A stretch of 64,000 bases of DNA from Delphinapterus leucas (lineage: Eukaryota > Chordata > Mammalia > Artiodactyla > Monodontidae): the NCBI RefSeq assembly GCF_002288925.2, contig NW_022098000.1, positions 16,252,889 to 16,316,888 on the forward strand. Reading direction: 5' to 3'. The notes under the pieces are model-generated. The model worked only from the letters and a program-made list of their open reading frames with translations, ran no database searches and was not told the DNA's origin. Shown piece after piece: positions 1-11,399 of the stretch (positions are counted from its first letter, which is position 1; each line of letters opens with the position of its first letter). Made by a program: the position numbers and the translations under genes.

Positions 1-189
1 TAAAATGATCCTAACATTAGAGTATGTCAGGGCAGTTAACTGATATTTATTCAATTAAAAAAATATAAATAAAAAAAGATATTAGGGGATGGTGATTAGG
101 AGAATTTAGTTAATATTCAAGTCACTTAAGTGTCTAATTAATGTATCTCCTTTGAACTCTCAAACTGTGCTAGTTTACATAATGGGCTC

Positions 190-545
190 CATGTCTCCAG
201 CCACAACACTGCCATGGCCTCACTGTGGGTGGAGTGTACTTCTCTGCCTCTTGACTTCAAATTGGCCATGTGAAATTTTTTTGCAAATGACAAATGGGCA
301 GAAGTGACAAAATGTGCCAGTTATAAACCAAGGCCTGAAGAGGCCCTCTTGAGACTCTGCCATCACCAAAACAAGAACATTCCCTAGGTACCCCATGAAA
401 TAAAGAGGAAAGTCAAGGGGAGTAGAGCCACCCCCGCCTACCCACACGTGTGCAGTCAGAAACAGAGCTGACTGAGTAAGCCCAGTCAACTGATAAACAA
501 ATAGGCTGTGTTTAGGGACATTGTTGCAATAGCAAAATGAGTTAT
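190..545 (+). mobile_element. Old LTR, MaLR/MLT1-like
   Basis: From about 220 the text 'tacttctctgcctcttgac' followed by 'ggccatgtga' matches the middle of an old mammalian LTR as I remember it. The later parts ('ccctcttgagactctgccatcacc', split here by small changes, then 'attgttgcaatagc') follow the same order. It is heavily diverged, no flanking duplication is visible, and no internal retroviral sequence follows. I assign it to the ERVL-MaLR group from memory only; another old LTR family is possible. The edges are approximate. Confidence 0.5.
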
Positions 546-1893
546 AGGTAGACTATTCTCTTTGGCACCAACTGAAACATCAACAATATAAAATTATTCT
601 CTTTCCATAGAATCAAATACCTTGATTTCCAAACATACAACCAAATGGGAATAAAATTGTTAAACACACCACTGAAAAATATTAGACTTTTCCTTTCACT
701 ATCTCCATAATTGTATGAAGTCATAATCCGGCTGCTGTGACAAATGACAGACTCAGAAACCCAAACAATTTATATCTTATAACTCCAATAAACACACTTA
801 GGAAAAAAATCAGAGGCATGTGAGAACACTGCAATTAATAACTGTAAATCATCCAAACTATGAAAATTCAAACAAATTTTAACGATAAATGATGTGTTTT
901 TCCATGGCTTAGCATCTAAGTAATCACATGGTTTGTATACCTCCTAACACGGTAAAGAAAAAGTACAGTTGAAATGCCTTAGAATATTTTTAAATGAATG
1001 ATTAAGGTAAACTGGAGGTCATTTAAAATATAATCTCCCTAACATAACCACAACACTTTCTTGTATAAATCAACATATGAATTTTTTCTCATTCTGAGCT
1101 ATTATACAAACGTATAGCTCACCTATTTTCAAAGAAGTATTTAAAGTAAACTATAAGAAAGGAACAGATAAACAAAAAACGACACTATTCAACAAAACTA
1201 AAAGGCTAGATAACTAAGAAGATAGCTGTGATAGTTTCGGAAGGAAAATTATTTCAGACAACCTAGTCTGAGTTAAAAAACTGAACACAGATCTTTGTTT
1301 TGAACATCATGCCAATTAAACTTAAAAGAAAAGCATATTGGTTATGTGGCTCCCATTGTTTTACCTAATAAAATGAAGCACAAGCGTCTGTCAGGAAAAT
1401 ATAACTTTTTTTCAAATCTTCAAAAGGACAGGGTCATGCAGGGCTTTTTGATAGAGAAACGGGAGCATTGTAACTGAAGGTATTGTTCTGTAAAGTCACT
1501 CATCTAAGGACCCAAATAAGTAAAGCCTGGGTATGTCATACTACCATCAACATACCTGGGAAAAAGATAAAGAAATTAGAGTAGCATTTACTAAAATGTG
1601 TTTCAGGGAACGCAAACTGCAAAACATGTTAATAGGTGTGGTGAAAACAAAAGAACGGTGGATAAACTAAGTTTGGGAAACCTAGATTTAAAACAACAGT
1701 TTCTTTACTGCGGGACTACTCAGAGCCTTTAATAGAGTACACATAGTGTTAAGCACCAAAAATACCACTTTCCTCAAACTTATTTAACCTTAGCAGCTTT
1801 TCTTCAAGAAGCACCTAAAGGGATGCCCGACTCAGGGCATTTAAGAAAAGGCTAATGTTGAGGAAGGACTAGTTCTGCAGACTATGCCACTTT
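546..1893. other. Unassigned AT-rich DNA
   Basis: No coding region, RNA gene or recognisable young repeat is visible. Open frames are all short and AT-driven. A weak repeat-like phrase near 728-790 was too diverged to name. Confidence 0.6.
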
Positions 1894-1992
1894 AATTATT
1901 AACGTCATCACTCTGTTATAAAGCAGAAATTAACACACCATTGTAAAGCAATTATACTCCAATAAAGATGTTAAAAAAAATTATTAACGTCA
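1894..1992 (+). mobile_element. Hyper-truncated L1 3' end with target-site duplication
   Basis: The insert (about 1908-1978) is only the last 70 bases or so of the young L1 seen at 11.3 kb: 'aacacaccattgtaaagca', the AATAAA signal and a short A-tail. It is bracketed by identical 14-base copies of aattattaacgtca at 1894-1907 and 1979-1992. The duplication begins after TTT (ttt/aatt), like an L1 endonuclease nick site. This is a complete retrotransposition event that copied almost none of the L1. Confidence 0.9.
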
Positions 1993-2314
1993 CTAGTATT
2001 GTTGTGTCATCGTAACTATCATGACAGCTACAATTTGAGAGTCACTAAGTGCTGAATATTATTCACATACATTATTCCTACTTAAACAGGACTATCTGTC
2101 AATCCTTAAAAGTATCGTCTCCTCTCACACTTGTATGCTTAGCAGAGACAATTCTGTCTACAGGGAACCCTTTCCCAGGTCTCTCAGATAGGCAACTAGT
2201 CAAACTTCAAGCTTCACAATACCTTCACTTTATTTAACTCATCGCATTATAAATTTAATTGCTTTACACATTTGTTTCCCATACAAGACAGATGTTTAAA
2301 GGGCAAAAGCTATG
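1993..2314. other. Unassigned AT-rich DNA
   Basis: No gene is visible. The segment around 2040-2240 has a faint MIR-like flavour but not enough to call. Confidence 0.5.
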
Positions 2315-4272
2315 GATCATTTTTAACAATTTTATAGAGATATAATTCATAAACCATACACCTCACATATTTAAATTGCACCATTCAATGGTTTTTAGTA
2401 ATTTATAGTTTTGCGACCATCACCACAATCTAAATCTAGAACATTTTCATTACCCCAAAATAAACTCTGTACCCATTAGTAGTTACTCCCCCATCCCAAC
2501 CCTATTATGACCCTTGCCTACAGCCCTAGGCAACCACCAATGTATTTTGTTCCTATTGATTTACCTAATCTAGATACTTCAGAATAGAAGTATCTAGACG
2601 ATATGGGAATCATACAATATGTGGTCTTTGGTAATCAGCGTCTTTAACTTAGCTTAACATTTTCAAGGTTCATCCATGTTTTAGCAAATATCAGTAATTC
2701 ATTGTTTTTATTGCCAAATAACATTCCACTATATGAATAATCCACGTTTATCTATCAATTCATCAGTTTATGGACATTTTTGTTGTTTTTTACAATTATG
2801 AACAATGCTGTTATGAACATGTGTGTACAAATTTTTGTATGGTATTCATTTCTCTTCATTCCCCCCTTCACTGGGAGTAAACTGATGGGTCACATGGTAA
2901 AACTGTTTATCCTTCTGAGGAAATGCTAAAATGTTTTCCAAAGCAGCTACACCATTTCACATTCTCATCAACAACGCAAAATGGTTCCATTTCCCAATTT
3001 CTCCAAATCATCAATGTTGTTAATGTCTTTTTAGTCACAGACAACCTACTGCGTGTGGAGTAGCCTATCACCGTGGTTTTGATTTACATTTTCCTGATAG
3101 CCAGCAATACTGACTGGTATCTTTTCATGTGTATATTGGTGATTTGTAAATCTTCTTTGGAGAGCCATCTATTCAGATCCTTAGCCCATTTTTTAATTGG
3201 GCTGAGTTTGGGGGTTTTTTTAATTATTTTTTTGGTTGCTTGTGATTTTGGTGTCATATCTAAGAAAGCTTTGCCTAACCCAAGATCAAAAACATTTATT
3301 TTTATATTGATTTCTAAGAAGTTTATAGCTTGAGTTCTTACATTTAGATCTATATACTCCATTTTCAATTAATTTTTGTACATGGTGTAATAAGGGGTCT
3401 AAATTCTTCCACCTGCATATTGTCTCAGTATCATTCGTTGAAACAGCACTTCTTTCCTTACTGAACTGTTTCAGAACTCTTGTCAACAATCAATTGGTCA
3501 TAAATGTGAGGGCTTTATTTCTGGATTCTCAATTCTATTCCATTGGCCTAAACTAAATGTCTGTCCTTATGCCAATACCACACTGCCTTGATTACTAACA
3601 GCTTTATACTAAGTTTTCAAATCGATAAGCATAAGCCCTCCGACTGTTATTGTCAAGACTGTCTTGGCTAATCTGTGCCCCATATGACCCAGAATATGGG
3701 CCATTTCCAATGCTAGAATCTAGCATTAACATAAAAATTCCAGAATCAGCCCGTCCATTTCTATTTTTAAAAAGCAGGTAGAATTTTGATAGCAACTGCA
3801 CTGAATCTATAGATCAGGTTGGGGAGTATACTGCCACCTCACTGAGTTTTCCAAACTAGGAGCACAGGATGTCTTCCCATTTATTTGAGTCTTGTTTTTT
3901 TCAACAGTGTTTTGTAGTTTTCAGGGTACAAATCTTACAGGTCTTTGGTTACATTTATTCCTGAGTATTTTACTCTTTTTGATGCTATCATAAAAGGTAT
4001 TATTTTCTTAATTTCATTTTCAGATTATTCAATCTAGTGCACAGAAATACAACTGATTTTTGTATATTAATCTTGTATCCTGCAAACTTGCTGAGCTCAT
4101 TTATTAGATTTAACAGTTGTTTTGTGGATGTCTTAGGATCTTCTTTCTAGGAGGTCATGTCATCTGAAAGAACTGAAAGAGTTTTACTTCTTTTTCTTTC
4201 TTCTCCTTCTTTCTTGCCTCATTGTTCTGGCTAGAACCTCCAGTATAATGCTTGATAAAAATGGTGAGAGAA
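2315..4272 (-). mobile_element. Old L1, 3' half, minus strand
   Basis: Read on the minus strand this is an L1 3'UTR followed upstream by the end of ORF2. The minus-strand frame at 3084-3368 still reads KKWAKDLNRWLSKEDLQI, the ORF2 stretch that also appears in the younger copy ([17 protein letters not shown], near 10410-10455). Stops and indels are frequent, and there is an apparent internal deletion near 3205-3235, where two ORF2 segments meet at a T-rich run. The similarity stops at 4272, exactly where the SINE head begins, and I do not see it resume beyond the L1 at 11.4 kb. By its decay it belongs to an L1MA/L1MB-age subfamily; the subfamily is an inference. Confidence 0.8.
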
Positions 4273-4310
4273 GGGCTTCCCTGGTGGTGCAGTGGTTAAG
4301 AATCCGCCTG
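4273..4310 (+). mobile_element. 5' head of a CHR-type SINE fused to the L1
   Basis: These 38 bases match the starts of the two longer SINEs at 22008 and 60701 ('ccctggtgg', then 'cagtggttaagaat', then 'gcctg'). The match ends after 'cctg', and L1 5'UTR begins at once. The Pol III A-box (consensus TRGYNNARNGG) is intact as tggtgcagtgg at 4285-4295. The B-box, which lies further inside the full SINE, is absent. There is no SINE tail and no A-run between SINE and L1. Confidence 0.85.
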
Positions 4311-6267
4311 ACGGAAGAGGGGGAAGATGGCAGAAGAGTAAGACACGGAGATCACCTTCCTCCCCACAGGTACATCAGAAATACATCTACACGTGGAACA
4401 ACTCCCACAGAACACCCACTGAACGCTGGCAGAAGACCTCAGACCTCCCAAAAGTCAAGAAACTCGCCAAGTACCTGGGTAGGGCAAAAGAAAATAGAAT
4501 AGAGACAAAAGAATAGGGACGGGACCTGCACCAGTGGGAGGGAGCTGTGAAAGAGAAAAGGTTTCCACACACTAGAAGCCCCTTCACGGGTGGAGACTGC
4601 AGGGGGTGGAGGGGGGAAGCTTCAGAGCCTCGGAGGACAGCACAGCAGACGTGGGGCGGAGGGCAAAGCGGAGAGATTCCCGCACAGAGGATCAGTGCCG
4701 ACGGGCACTCACCAGCCCGAGAGGCTTGTCTGCTCACCCGCCGGGGCGGGCGGGGATGGGAACTGAGGCTCGGGCTTCGGTCGGATAGCAGGGAGAGGAC
4801 TGGGGTTGGCGGCGTGACCACATCCTGAAGGGGGCTAGTGCACCACGGCTAGCCGGGAGGGAGTCCGGGAAAAAGTCTGGAGCTACTGAAGAGGCAAGAG
4901 ACTTTTTCTTCCCTCTTTGTTTCCTGGTGCATGAGGAGAGGGGATTAAGAGCGCCGCTTAAAGGAGTTCCAGAGACACGCGCGAGCCGCGGCTATCAGCG
5001 CAGACCGCGGAGACGGGCACGAGACACTAGGCTGCTGCTGCCGCCACCAAGAAGCCCGTGTGCGAGCACAGGTCACTATCCACACCTCCCTTCCGGGAGC
5101 CTGTGCAGCCCGCCACTGCCAGGGTCCCGGGATCCAGGGACAACTCCCCCGGCAGAACGCACGGCGCGCCTCAGGCTGGTGCCAACTTCCCGCAGGCCTC
5201 TGCCGCCGCAGGCTCACCCCGCATCGTGCCCCTCCCTCCCCCCAGCCTGAGTGAGCCAGAGCCCCCGAATCAGTGGCTCCTTTAACCCCGTCCTGTCTGA
5301 GCGAAGAATAGACACCCTCCGGTTACCTACACGCAGAGGCGGGGCTAAATCCAAAGCTGAACCGTGGGAGCTGTGAGAACAGAGAAGAGAAACGGATATC
5401 TCTCCCAGCAGCCTCAGAAGCAGCGAATTAAATCTCCACAGTCAACTTGATGTACCTGCATCGGTGGAATACCTGAATAGACAACGAATCATCCCAAGTT
5501 GAGGAGGTGGACTTTGAGAGCAAGATTTATAATTTTTTCCCCTTTTCCTCTTTTTGTGAGTGTGTATGTGTATGCTTCTGTGTGACATTTTGTCTGTATA
5601 GCTTTGCTTTCACCATTTGTCCTAGGGTTCTGGCCGTCCTTTTTTTTTTTTTTTTTTACGTTTTAAAGAATTTTTTTTTAATAATTATTTTTTATTTTAT
5701 TTTATCTTACTTTATTTTATTTTATGCTCTTTCTTTCTTTTTTTCTACTTTTTCTCCCTTTTATTCTGAGCCGTGTGGATGAAAGGCTCTTGGTGCTGCA
5801 GCCAGGAGTCAGTCCTGTGCCTCTGAGGTGGGAGAGCCAACTTCAGGACACTGGTCCACAAGAGACCTCCCAGCGGCACATAATATCAACGGTGAAAATT
5901 TCCCAGAGATCTCCATCTCAACACTAGCACCCAGCTTCACTCAACGACCAGCAAGCTACAGTGCTGGACACCCCATGCCAAACAACTAGCAAGACAGGAA
6001 CACAACCCCACCCATTAGCAGAGAGGCTGCCTAAAATCATAACAAGGCCACAGACACCCCAAAACACACCACCAGACGTGGACCTGCCCACCAGAAAGAC
6101 AAGATCCAGCCTCATCCACCAGAACACAGGCACTAGTCCCCTCCACGAGGAAGCCTACACAACCCACTGAACCAACTTTAGCCACTGGGGACAGACACCA
6201 AAAACAACGGAAACTACAAACCTGCAGCCTACAAAAAGGAGACCCCAAACACAGTAAGATAAGCAAA
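4311..6267 (+). promoter_or_regulatory. L1 5'UTR with GC-rich internal promoter
   Basis: The first half (about 4560-5310) is strongly GC-rich, with many CpGs and Sp1-like GGGCGG cores, in contrast to the AT-rich surroundings. A YY1-type core AAGATGGC lies at 4324-4331, about 14 bases from the L1 start, the position where human L1 carries its start-setting YY1 site. The 3' part turns pyrimidine- and A/T-rich: a T-run at 5638-5657 and a TTTTA-type low-complexity stretch at about 5690-5725. Promoter function is inferred from L1 biology and composition. Confidence 0.75.
4324..4331 (+). promoter_or_regulatory. YY1-like site at the L1 start
   Basis: AAGATGGC, the core of the YY1 motif, sits just inside the first 21 bases of the L1. 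In human L1 a YY1 site at the same place fixes where transcription starts (known for human; inferred here). Confidence 0.55.
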
Positions 6268-7151
6268 ATGAGAAGATGGAAAAACACACAGCAGATGAAG
6301 GAGCAAGATAAAAACCCACCAGACCTAACAAATGAAGAGGAAATAGGCAGTCTACCTGAAAAAGAATTCAGAATGATAGTAAAGATGATCCAAAATCTTG
6401 GAAACAGAATAGAGGAAATTCAAGAAACATTTAACAAGGACCTAGAAGAACTAAAGAGGAAACAAGCAACAATGAACAACACAATAAATGAAATTAAAAA
6501 TACTCTAGAAGGGATCAATAGCAGAATAACTGAGGCAGAAGAACGGATAAATGACCTGGAAGATAAAATAGTGGAAATAACTACTGCAGCGCAGAATAAA
6601 GAAAAAAGAATGAAAAGAACTGAGGACAGTCTAAGAGACCTCTGGGACAACATTAAACACACCAACATTAGAATTATAGGGGTCCCAGAAGAAGGGAAAA
6701 AGAAAGGGACTGAGAAAATATTTGAAGACATTATAGTTGAAAACTTCCCTAATATGGGAAAGGAAATAGTTAATCAAGTCCAGGAAGCACAGAGTCCCAT
6801 ACAGGATAAATCCAAGGAGAAACACGCCAAGACACATATTAATCAAACTGTCAAAAATTAAATACAGAAAACATATTAAAAGCAGCAAGGGAAAAACAAC
6901 AAATAACACACAAGCGAGTCCCCATAAGGTTAACAACTGATCTTTCAGCAGAAACTCTGCAAGCCAGAAGGGACTGGCAGGACATATTTAAAGTGATGAA
7001 GGAGAAAAACCTACAACCAAGATTACTCTACCCAGCAAGGATCTCATTCAGATTTCATGGAGAAATTAAAACCTTTAAAGACAAGCAAAAGCTGAGAGAG
7101 TTCAGCACCACCAAACCAGCTTTACAACAAATGCTAAAGGAACTTCTCTAG
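6268..7151 (+). pseudogene. L1 ORF1 (RNA-binding chaperone), frameshifted
   Basis: The ATG at 6268 opens 197 codons. The protein starts MRRWKNTQQMKEQDKNPP, then has a heptad-rich coiled coil (about residues 30-120, KMIQNLGNRIEEIQETF and NDLEDKIVEI), which would form the ORF1p trimer. The RRM follows, with the L1 signature NIRIIGVPEEG near residues 133-143. The frame ends at TAA 6859-6861. The cause appears to be an extra A in the A-run near 6851 and a loss of two bases near 6866, by comparison with the expected L1 reading. The C-terminal domain continues in another frame (LSAETLQARRDWQDIFKVM) to the expected stop TAG at 7149-7151. Total length fits an ORF1 of about 295 residues. A truncated protein lacking the C-terminal nucleic-acid domain is not expected to support retrotransposition. 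Confidence 0.9.
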
Positions 7152-7209
7152 GCAAGAAACACAAAAGAAGGAAAAGACCTACAATAACGAACCCAAAACA
7201 ATTAAGAAA

Positions 7210-10200
7210 ATGGGAATAGGAACATACATATCGATAATTACCTTAAATGTAAATGGACTAAATGCTCCCACCAAAAGACACAGATTGGCTGAATGGATAC
7301 AAAAACAAAACACATATATATGCTGTCTACAAGAGACCCACTTCAGACCTAGAGACACATACAGACTGAGAGTAAGGGGATGGAAAAAGATATTCCATGC
7401 AAATGGAAACCAAAAGAAAGTTGGAGTAGCAATTCTCACATCAGACAAAATAGACTTTAAAATAAAGACTATTACAAGAGACAAAGAAAGACACTACATA
7501 ATGATCAAGGGATCGATCCAAGAAGAAGATATAACAATTATAAATATTTATGCACCCAACATAGGAGCACCTCAATATATAAGGCAGATACTAACAGCCA
7601 TAAAAGGGGATATCAACAGTAACACATTCATAGTAGGGGACTTTAACACCCCACTCTCACCAATGGACAGATCATCCAAAATGAAAATAGGAAACACAAG
7701 CTTTAAATGATACATTAAACAAGATGCACTTAATTGATATTTATAGGACATGCCATCCAAAAACAACAGAATACACATTTTTCTCAAGTGCTCATGGAAC
7801 ATTCTCCAGGATAGATCGTATCTTGGGTCACAAATCAAGCCTTGGTAAATTTAAGAAAATTGAAATTGTATCAAGTATCTTTTCCGACCACAATGCTATG
7901 AGACTAGATATCAATTACAGGAAAAGATCTGTAAAAAATACAAACACATGGAGGCTAAACAATACACTACTTAATAACGAAGTGATCACTGAAGAAATCA
8001 AAGAGGAAATCAAAAAATACCTAGAAACAAGTGACAATGGAGACACAACGACCCAAAAGCTATGGGATGCAGCAAAAGCAGTTCTAAGAGGGAAGTTTAT
8101 GGCAATACAATCCTACCTTAAGAAACAGGAAACATCTCGAATAAACAACCTAATCTTGCGCCTAAAGCAATTAGATAAAGAAAAACAAAAAAACCCCAAA
8201 GTTAGCAGAAGGAAAGAAATCATAAAGATCAGATCAGAAATAAATGAAAAAGAAATGAAGGAAACGATAGCAAAGATCAATAAAACTAAAAGCTGGTTCT
8301 TTGAGAAGATAAACAAAATTGATAAACCATTAGCCAGACTCATCAAGAAAAAAAGGAAGACTCAAATCAATAGAATTAGAAATGAAAAAGGAGAAGTAAC
8401 AACTGACACTGCAGAGATACAAAAGATCACTAGAGATTACTACAAGTAACTCTATGCCAATAAAATGGACAATCTGGAAGAAATGGACAAATTCTCAGAA
8501 ATGCACAACCTGCCAAGACTGAATCAGGAAGAAACAGAAAATATGAACAGACCAATCACAAGCACTGAAATTGAAACTGTGATTAAAAGTCTTCGAACAA
8601 ACAAAATCCCAGGACCAGATGGCTTCACAGGCAAATTCCATCAAACATTTAGAGAAGAGGTAACACCTATCCTTCTCAAACTCTTCCAAAATATAGCAGA
8701 GGGAGGAACACTCCCAAACTCATTCTACAAGGCCACTATCACCCTGATACCAAAACCAGACAAGAATGTCACAAAGAAAGAAAACTACAGGTCAATACCA
8801 CTGATGAACATAGATGCAAAATTCCTCAATAAAATACTAGCAAACAAATTCCAAAAGCACATTAAAAGGATCATACGCCATGATCAAGTGGGGTTTATTC
8901 CAGGAATGCAAGGATTCTTCAATATATGCAAATCAATCAATGTGATACACCATATTAACAAACGGAAGGAGAAAAACCATATGATCATCTCAATAGATGC
9001 AGAGAAAGCTTTAGACAAAATTCAACACCCATTTATGATAAAAAAAAAACCTGCAGAAAGTAGGCACAGAGGGAACTTAACATAATAAAGGCCATATATG
9101 ATAAACCCACCTGCAACATCATCCTCAATGGTGAAAAACTGAAAGCATTTCCACTAAGATCAGGAACAAGAGAAGGTTGCCCACTCTCACCACTCTTATT
9201 CAACATAGTTTTGGAAGTTTTAGCCACAGCAATCAGAGAAAAGGAAATAAAAGGAATCCAAATCGGAAAAGAAGAAGTACAGCTGTCACTGTTTGCAGAT
9301 GACATGATACTATACATAGAGAATCCTAAAGATGCTACCAGAAAACTACTAGAGCTAATCAATGAATTGGGTAAAGTAGCAGGATACAAAATTAATGCAC
9401 AGAAATCTCTGGCATTCATATACACTAATGATGAAAAATCTGAAAGTGAAATCAAGAAAACACTCCCATTTACCACTGCAACAAAAAGAATAAAATATCT
9501 AGGAATAAACCTACCTAAGGTGACAAAAGACCTGTATGAAGAAAATTATAAGGCACTGATGAAAGAAATTAAAGATGATACAAATAGATGGAGAGATATA
9601 CCATGTTCTTGGATTGGAAGAATCAACATTGTGAAAATGACTCTACTACCCAAAGCAATCTACAGATTCAATGCAATCCCTATCAAACTACCGCTGGCAT
9701 TTTTCACAGAACTAGAACAAAAAATTTCACAATTTGTATGGAAACACAAAAGACGCCGAACAGCCAAAGCAATCTTGAGAACAAAAAATGGAGCTGGAAG
9801 AATCAGGCTCCCTGACTTCAGACTATACTACAAAGCTACAGTAATCAAGACAGTATGGTACTGGCACAAAAACAGAAATACAGATCAATGGAACAGGACA
9901 GAAAGCCCAGAGATAAACCCACGCACATATGGTCACCTTATCTTTGATAAAAGAGGCAGGAATGTACAGTGGAGAAAGGACAGCCTCTTCAATAAGTGGT
10001 GCTGGGAAAACTGGACAGGTACATGTAAAAGAATGAAATTAGAACACTTCCTAACACCATACACAAAAATAAGCTCAAAATGGATTAAAGACCTAAATGT
10101 AAGGCCAGGCACTATAAAACTCTCAGAGGAAAACATAGGCAGAACACTCTGTGACATACAGCACAGCAAGATCCTTTTTGACCCACCTCCTAGAGAAATG

Positions 10201-11015
10201 GAAATAAAATAAAAAATAATCAAATGGGACCTAATGAAACTTAGAAGCTTTTGCACAGCAAAGGAAACCATAAACAAGACCAAAAGACATCCCTCAGAAT
10301 GGGAGAAAATATTTGCAAATGAAGCAACTGATAAAGGATTAATCTCCAAAATTTACAAGCAGCTCATGCAGCTCAATAACAAAAAAATAAACAAGCCAAT
10401 CCAAAAATGGGCAGAAGACCAAAATAGACATTTCTCCAAAGAAGATATACAGATTGCCAACAAACACATGAAAGAATGCTCAACATCATTAATCATTAGA
10501 GAAATGCAAATCAAAACTAAATGAGATATCATCTCACACCAATCAGGATGGCCATCATCAAACAATCTAGAAACAATAAATGCTGGAGAGGGTATGGAGA
10601 AAAGGGAACACTCTTGCACTGCTGGTGGGAATGTGAATTGGTACAGCCACTATGGAGAACAGTATGGAGGTTCCTTAAAAAACTACAAATAGAAATACCA
10701 TATGACCCAGCAATCCCACTACTGGGCATATACCCTGAGAAAACCATAATTCAGAAAGAGTCATGTACCAAAATGTTCATTGCAGCTCCATTTACAATAG
10801 CCCAGAGATGGAAACAACCTAAGTGTCCATCATCCGATGAATGGATAAAGAAGATGTGGCACCTATATACGATGGAATATTACTCAGCCATAAAAAGAAA
10901 CGAAATTGAGCTATTTGTAATGAGGTGGATAGACCTAGAGTCTGTCATACAGAGTGAAGTAAGTCAGAAAGAGAGAGACAAATACCGTATGCTAACACAT
11001 ATATATGGAATTTAA
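7210..11015 (+). pseudogene. L1 ORF2 (endonuclease and reverse transcriptase), six fragments
   Basis: ATG at 7210; natural stop TAA 11013-11015; about 1,270 codons, the usual ORF2p size. The N-terminal APE-like endonuclease shows LNVNG (N13, N15), QETH (E42) and GDFN (D144, N146). After a frameshift near 7690 it continues with SRID and FSDH, so the catalytic set is recognisable. The reverse transcriptase follows: PGPDGFTG, then FADDMILY with the catalytic aspartates at 9292-9303. The C-terminal Cys-rich segment is at 10581-10634 (C-X12-C-X3-C, with a His just before the second Cys). Breaks: frameshift near 7690 (about 5 bases missing); nonsense TAA 8447-8449 (the same frame resumes); frameshifts near 9040 (A-run) and 9080; nonsense TAA 10210-10212; frameshift near 10515. 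No functional ORF2p can be made. The sizes of missing segments are judged against the L1 family pattern from memory. Confidence 0.93.
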
Positions 11016-11399
11016 GAAAAAAAAATGTCATGAAAACCTAGGGGTAAGAATGGAATAAAGACACAGACCTACTAGAGAATGGACTTGAGGATGTGGGGAT
11101 GGGGAAGGGTAAGCTGTGACAAAGCGAGGGAGAGGCATCGACATATATACACTACCAAACGTACGGTAGATAGCTAGTGGGAAGCAGCCGCATAGCACAG
11201 GGATATCAGCTCGGTGCTTTGTGACCACATGGAGGGGTGGGATAGGGAGGGTGGGAAGGAGGGAGACGCAAGAGGGAAAAGATACAGGAACATATGTATA
11301 TATATAACTGATTCATTTTGTTGTAAAGCAAAAACTAACACACCATTGTAAAGCAATTATACTCCAATAAAGATGTTAAAAAAACAAAAAAAAACAAAA
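11016..11399 (+). other. L1 3'UTR with G-rich tract and poly(A) signal
   Basis: Contains a purine-rich tract with five close G-runs at 11234-11255 (gggg-t-ggg-ata-ggg-a-ggg-t-ggg), which could fold as a G-quadruplex. Then comes the AATAAA signal at 11366-11371 and an A-rich tail broken by single C's. A tract of this kind in L1 3'UTRs is known from other mammals. Confidence 0.85.

Larger units (their letters stand above)
4311..11399 (+). mobile_element. Near full-length L1 retrotransposon, about 7.1 kb, ORFs broken
   Basis: Order: 5'UTR (4311-6267), ORF1 (6268-7151), a 58-base spacer, ORF2 (7210-11015), 3'UTR (11016-11365), AATAAA at 11366-11371 and an A-rich tail to about 11399. An L1 is an autonomous non-LTR retrotransposon. 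ORF1p is an RNA-binding chaperone; ORF2p is an endonuclease plus reverse transcriptase that copies L1 RNA at a nicked target. The copy is young enough for long runs of ORF and most 5'UTR CpGs to survive, but both ORFs carry disabling changes. I find no target-site duplication: the base context before 4273 is not repeated after the tail. Confidence 0.95.

Noticed and set aside
220..489. An 89-codon minus-strand frame.
   Set aside because: It lies inside the old LTR-like repeat, shows no family features, and is most likely chance.
4387..4821. A 144-codon antisense frame in the L1 5'UTR, tempting as an analogue of primate L1 ORF0.
   Set aside because: Its first codon is GTG and I see no ATG in frame. 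Long open frames are expected by chance in GC-rich DNA. Without an ATG or conservation it is not a gene call.
4927..5250. A 107-codon proline- and arginine-rich frame.
   Set aside because: It comes from the GC-rich L1 5'UTR and shows no domain.
5507..5782. A 91-codon frame rich in F, L and Y that looks like a membrane protein.
   Set aside because: It translates the pyrimidine-rich 3' part of the L1 5'UTR; T-rich DNA gives such hydrophobic strings.
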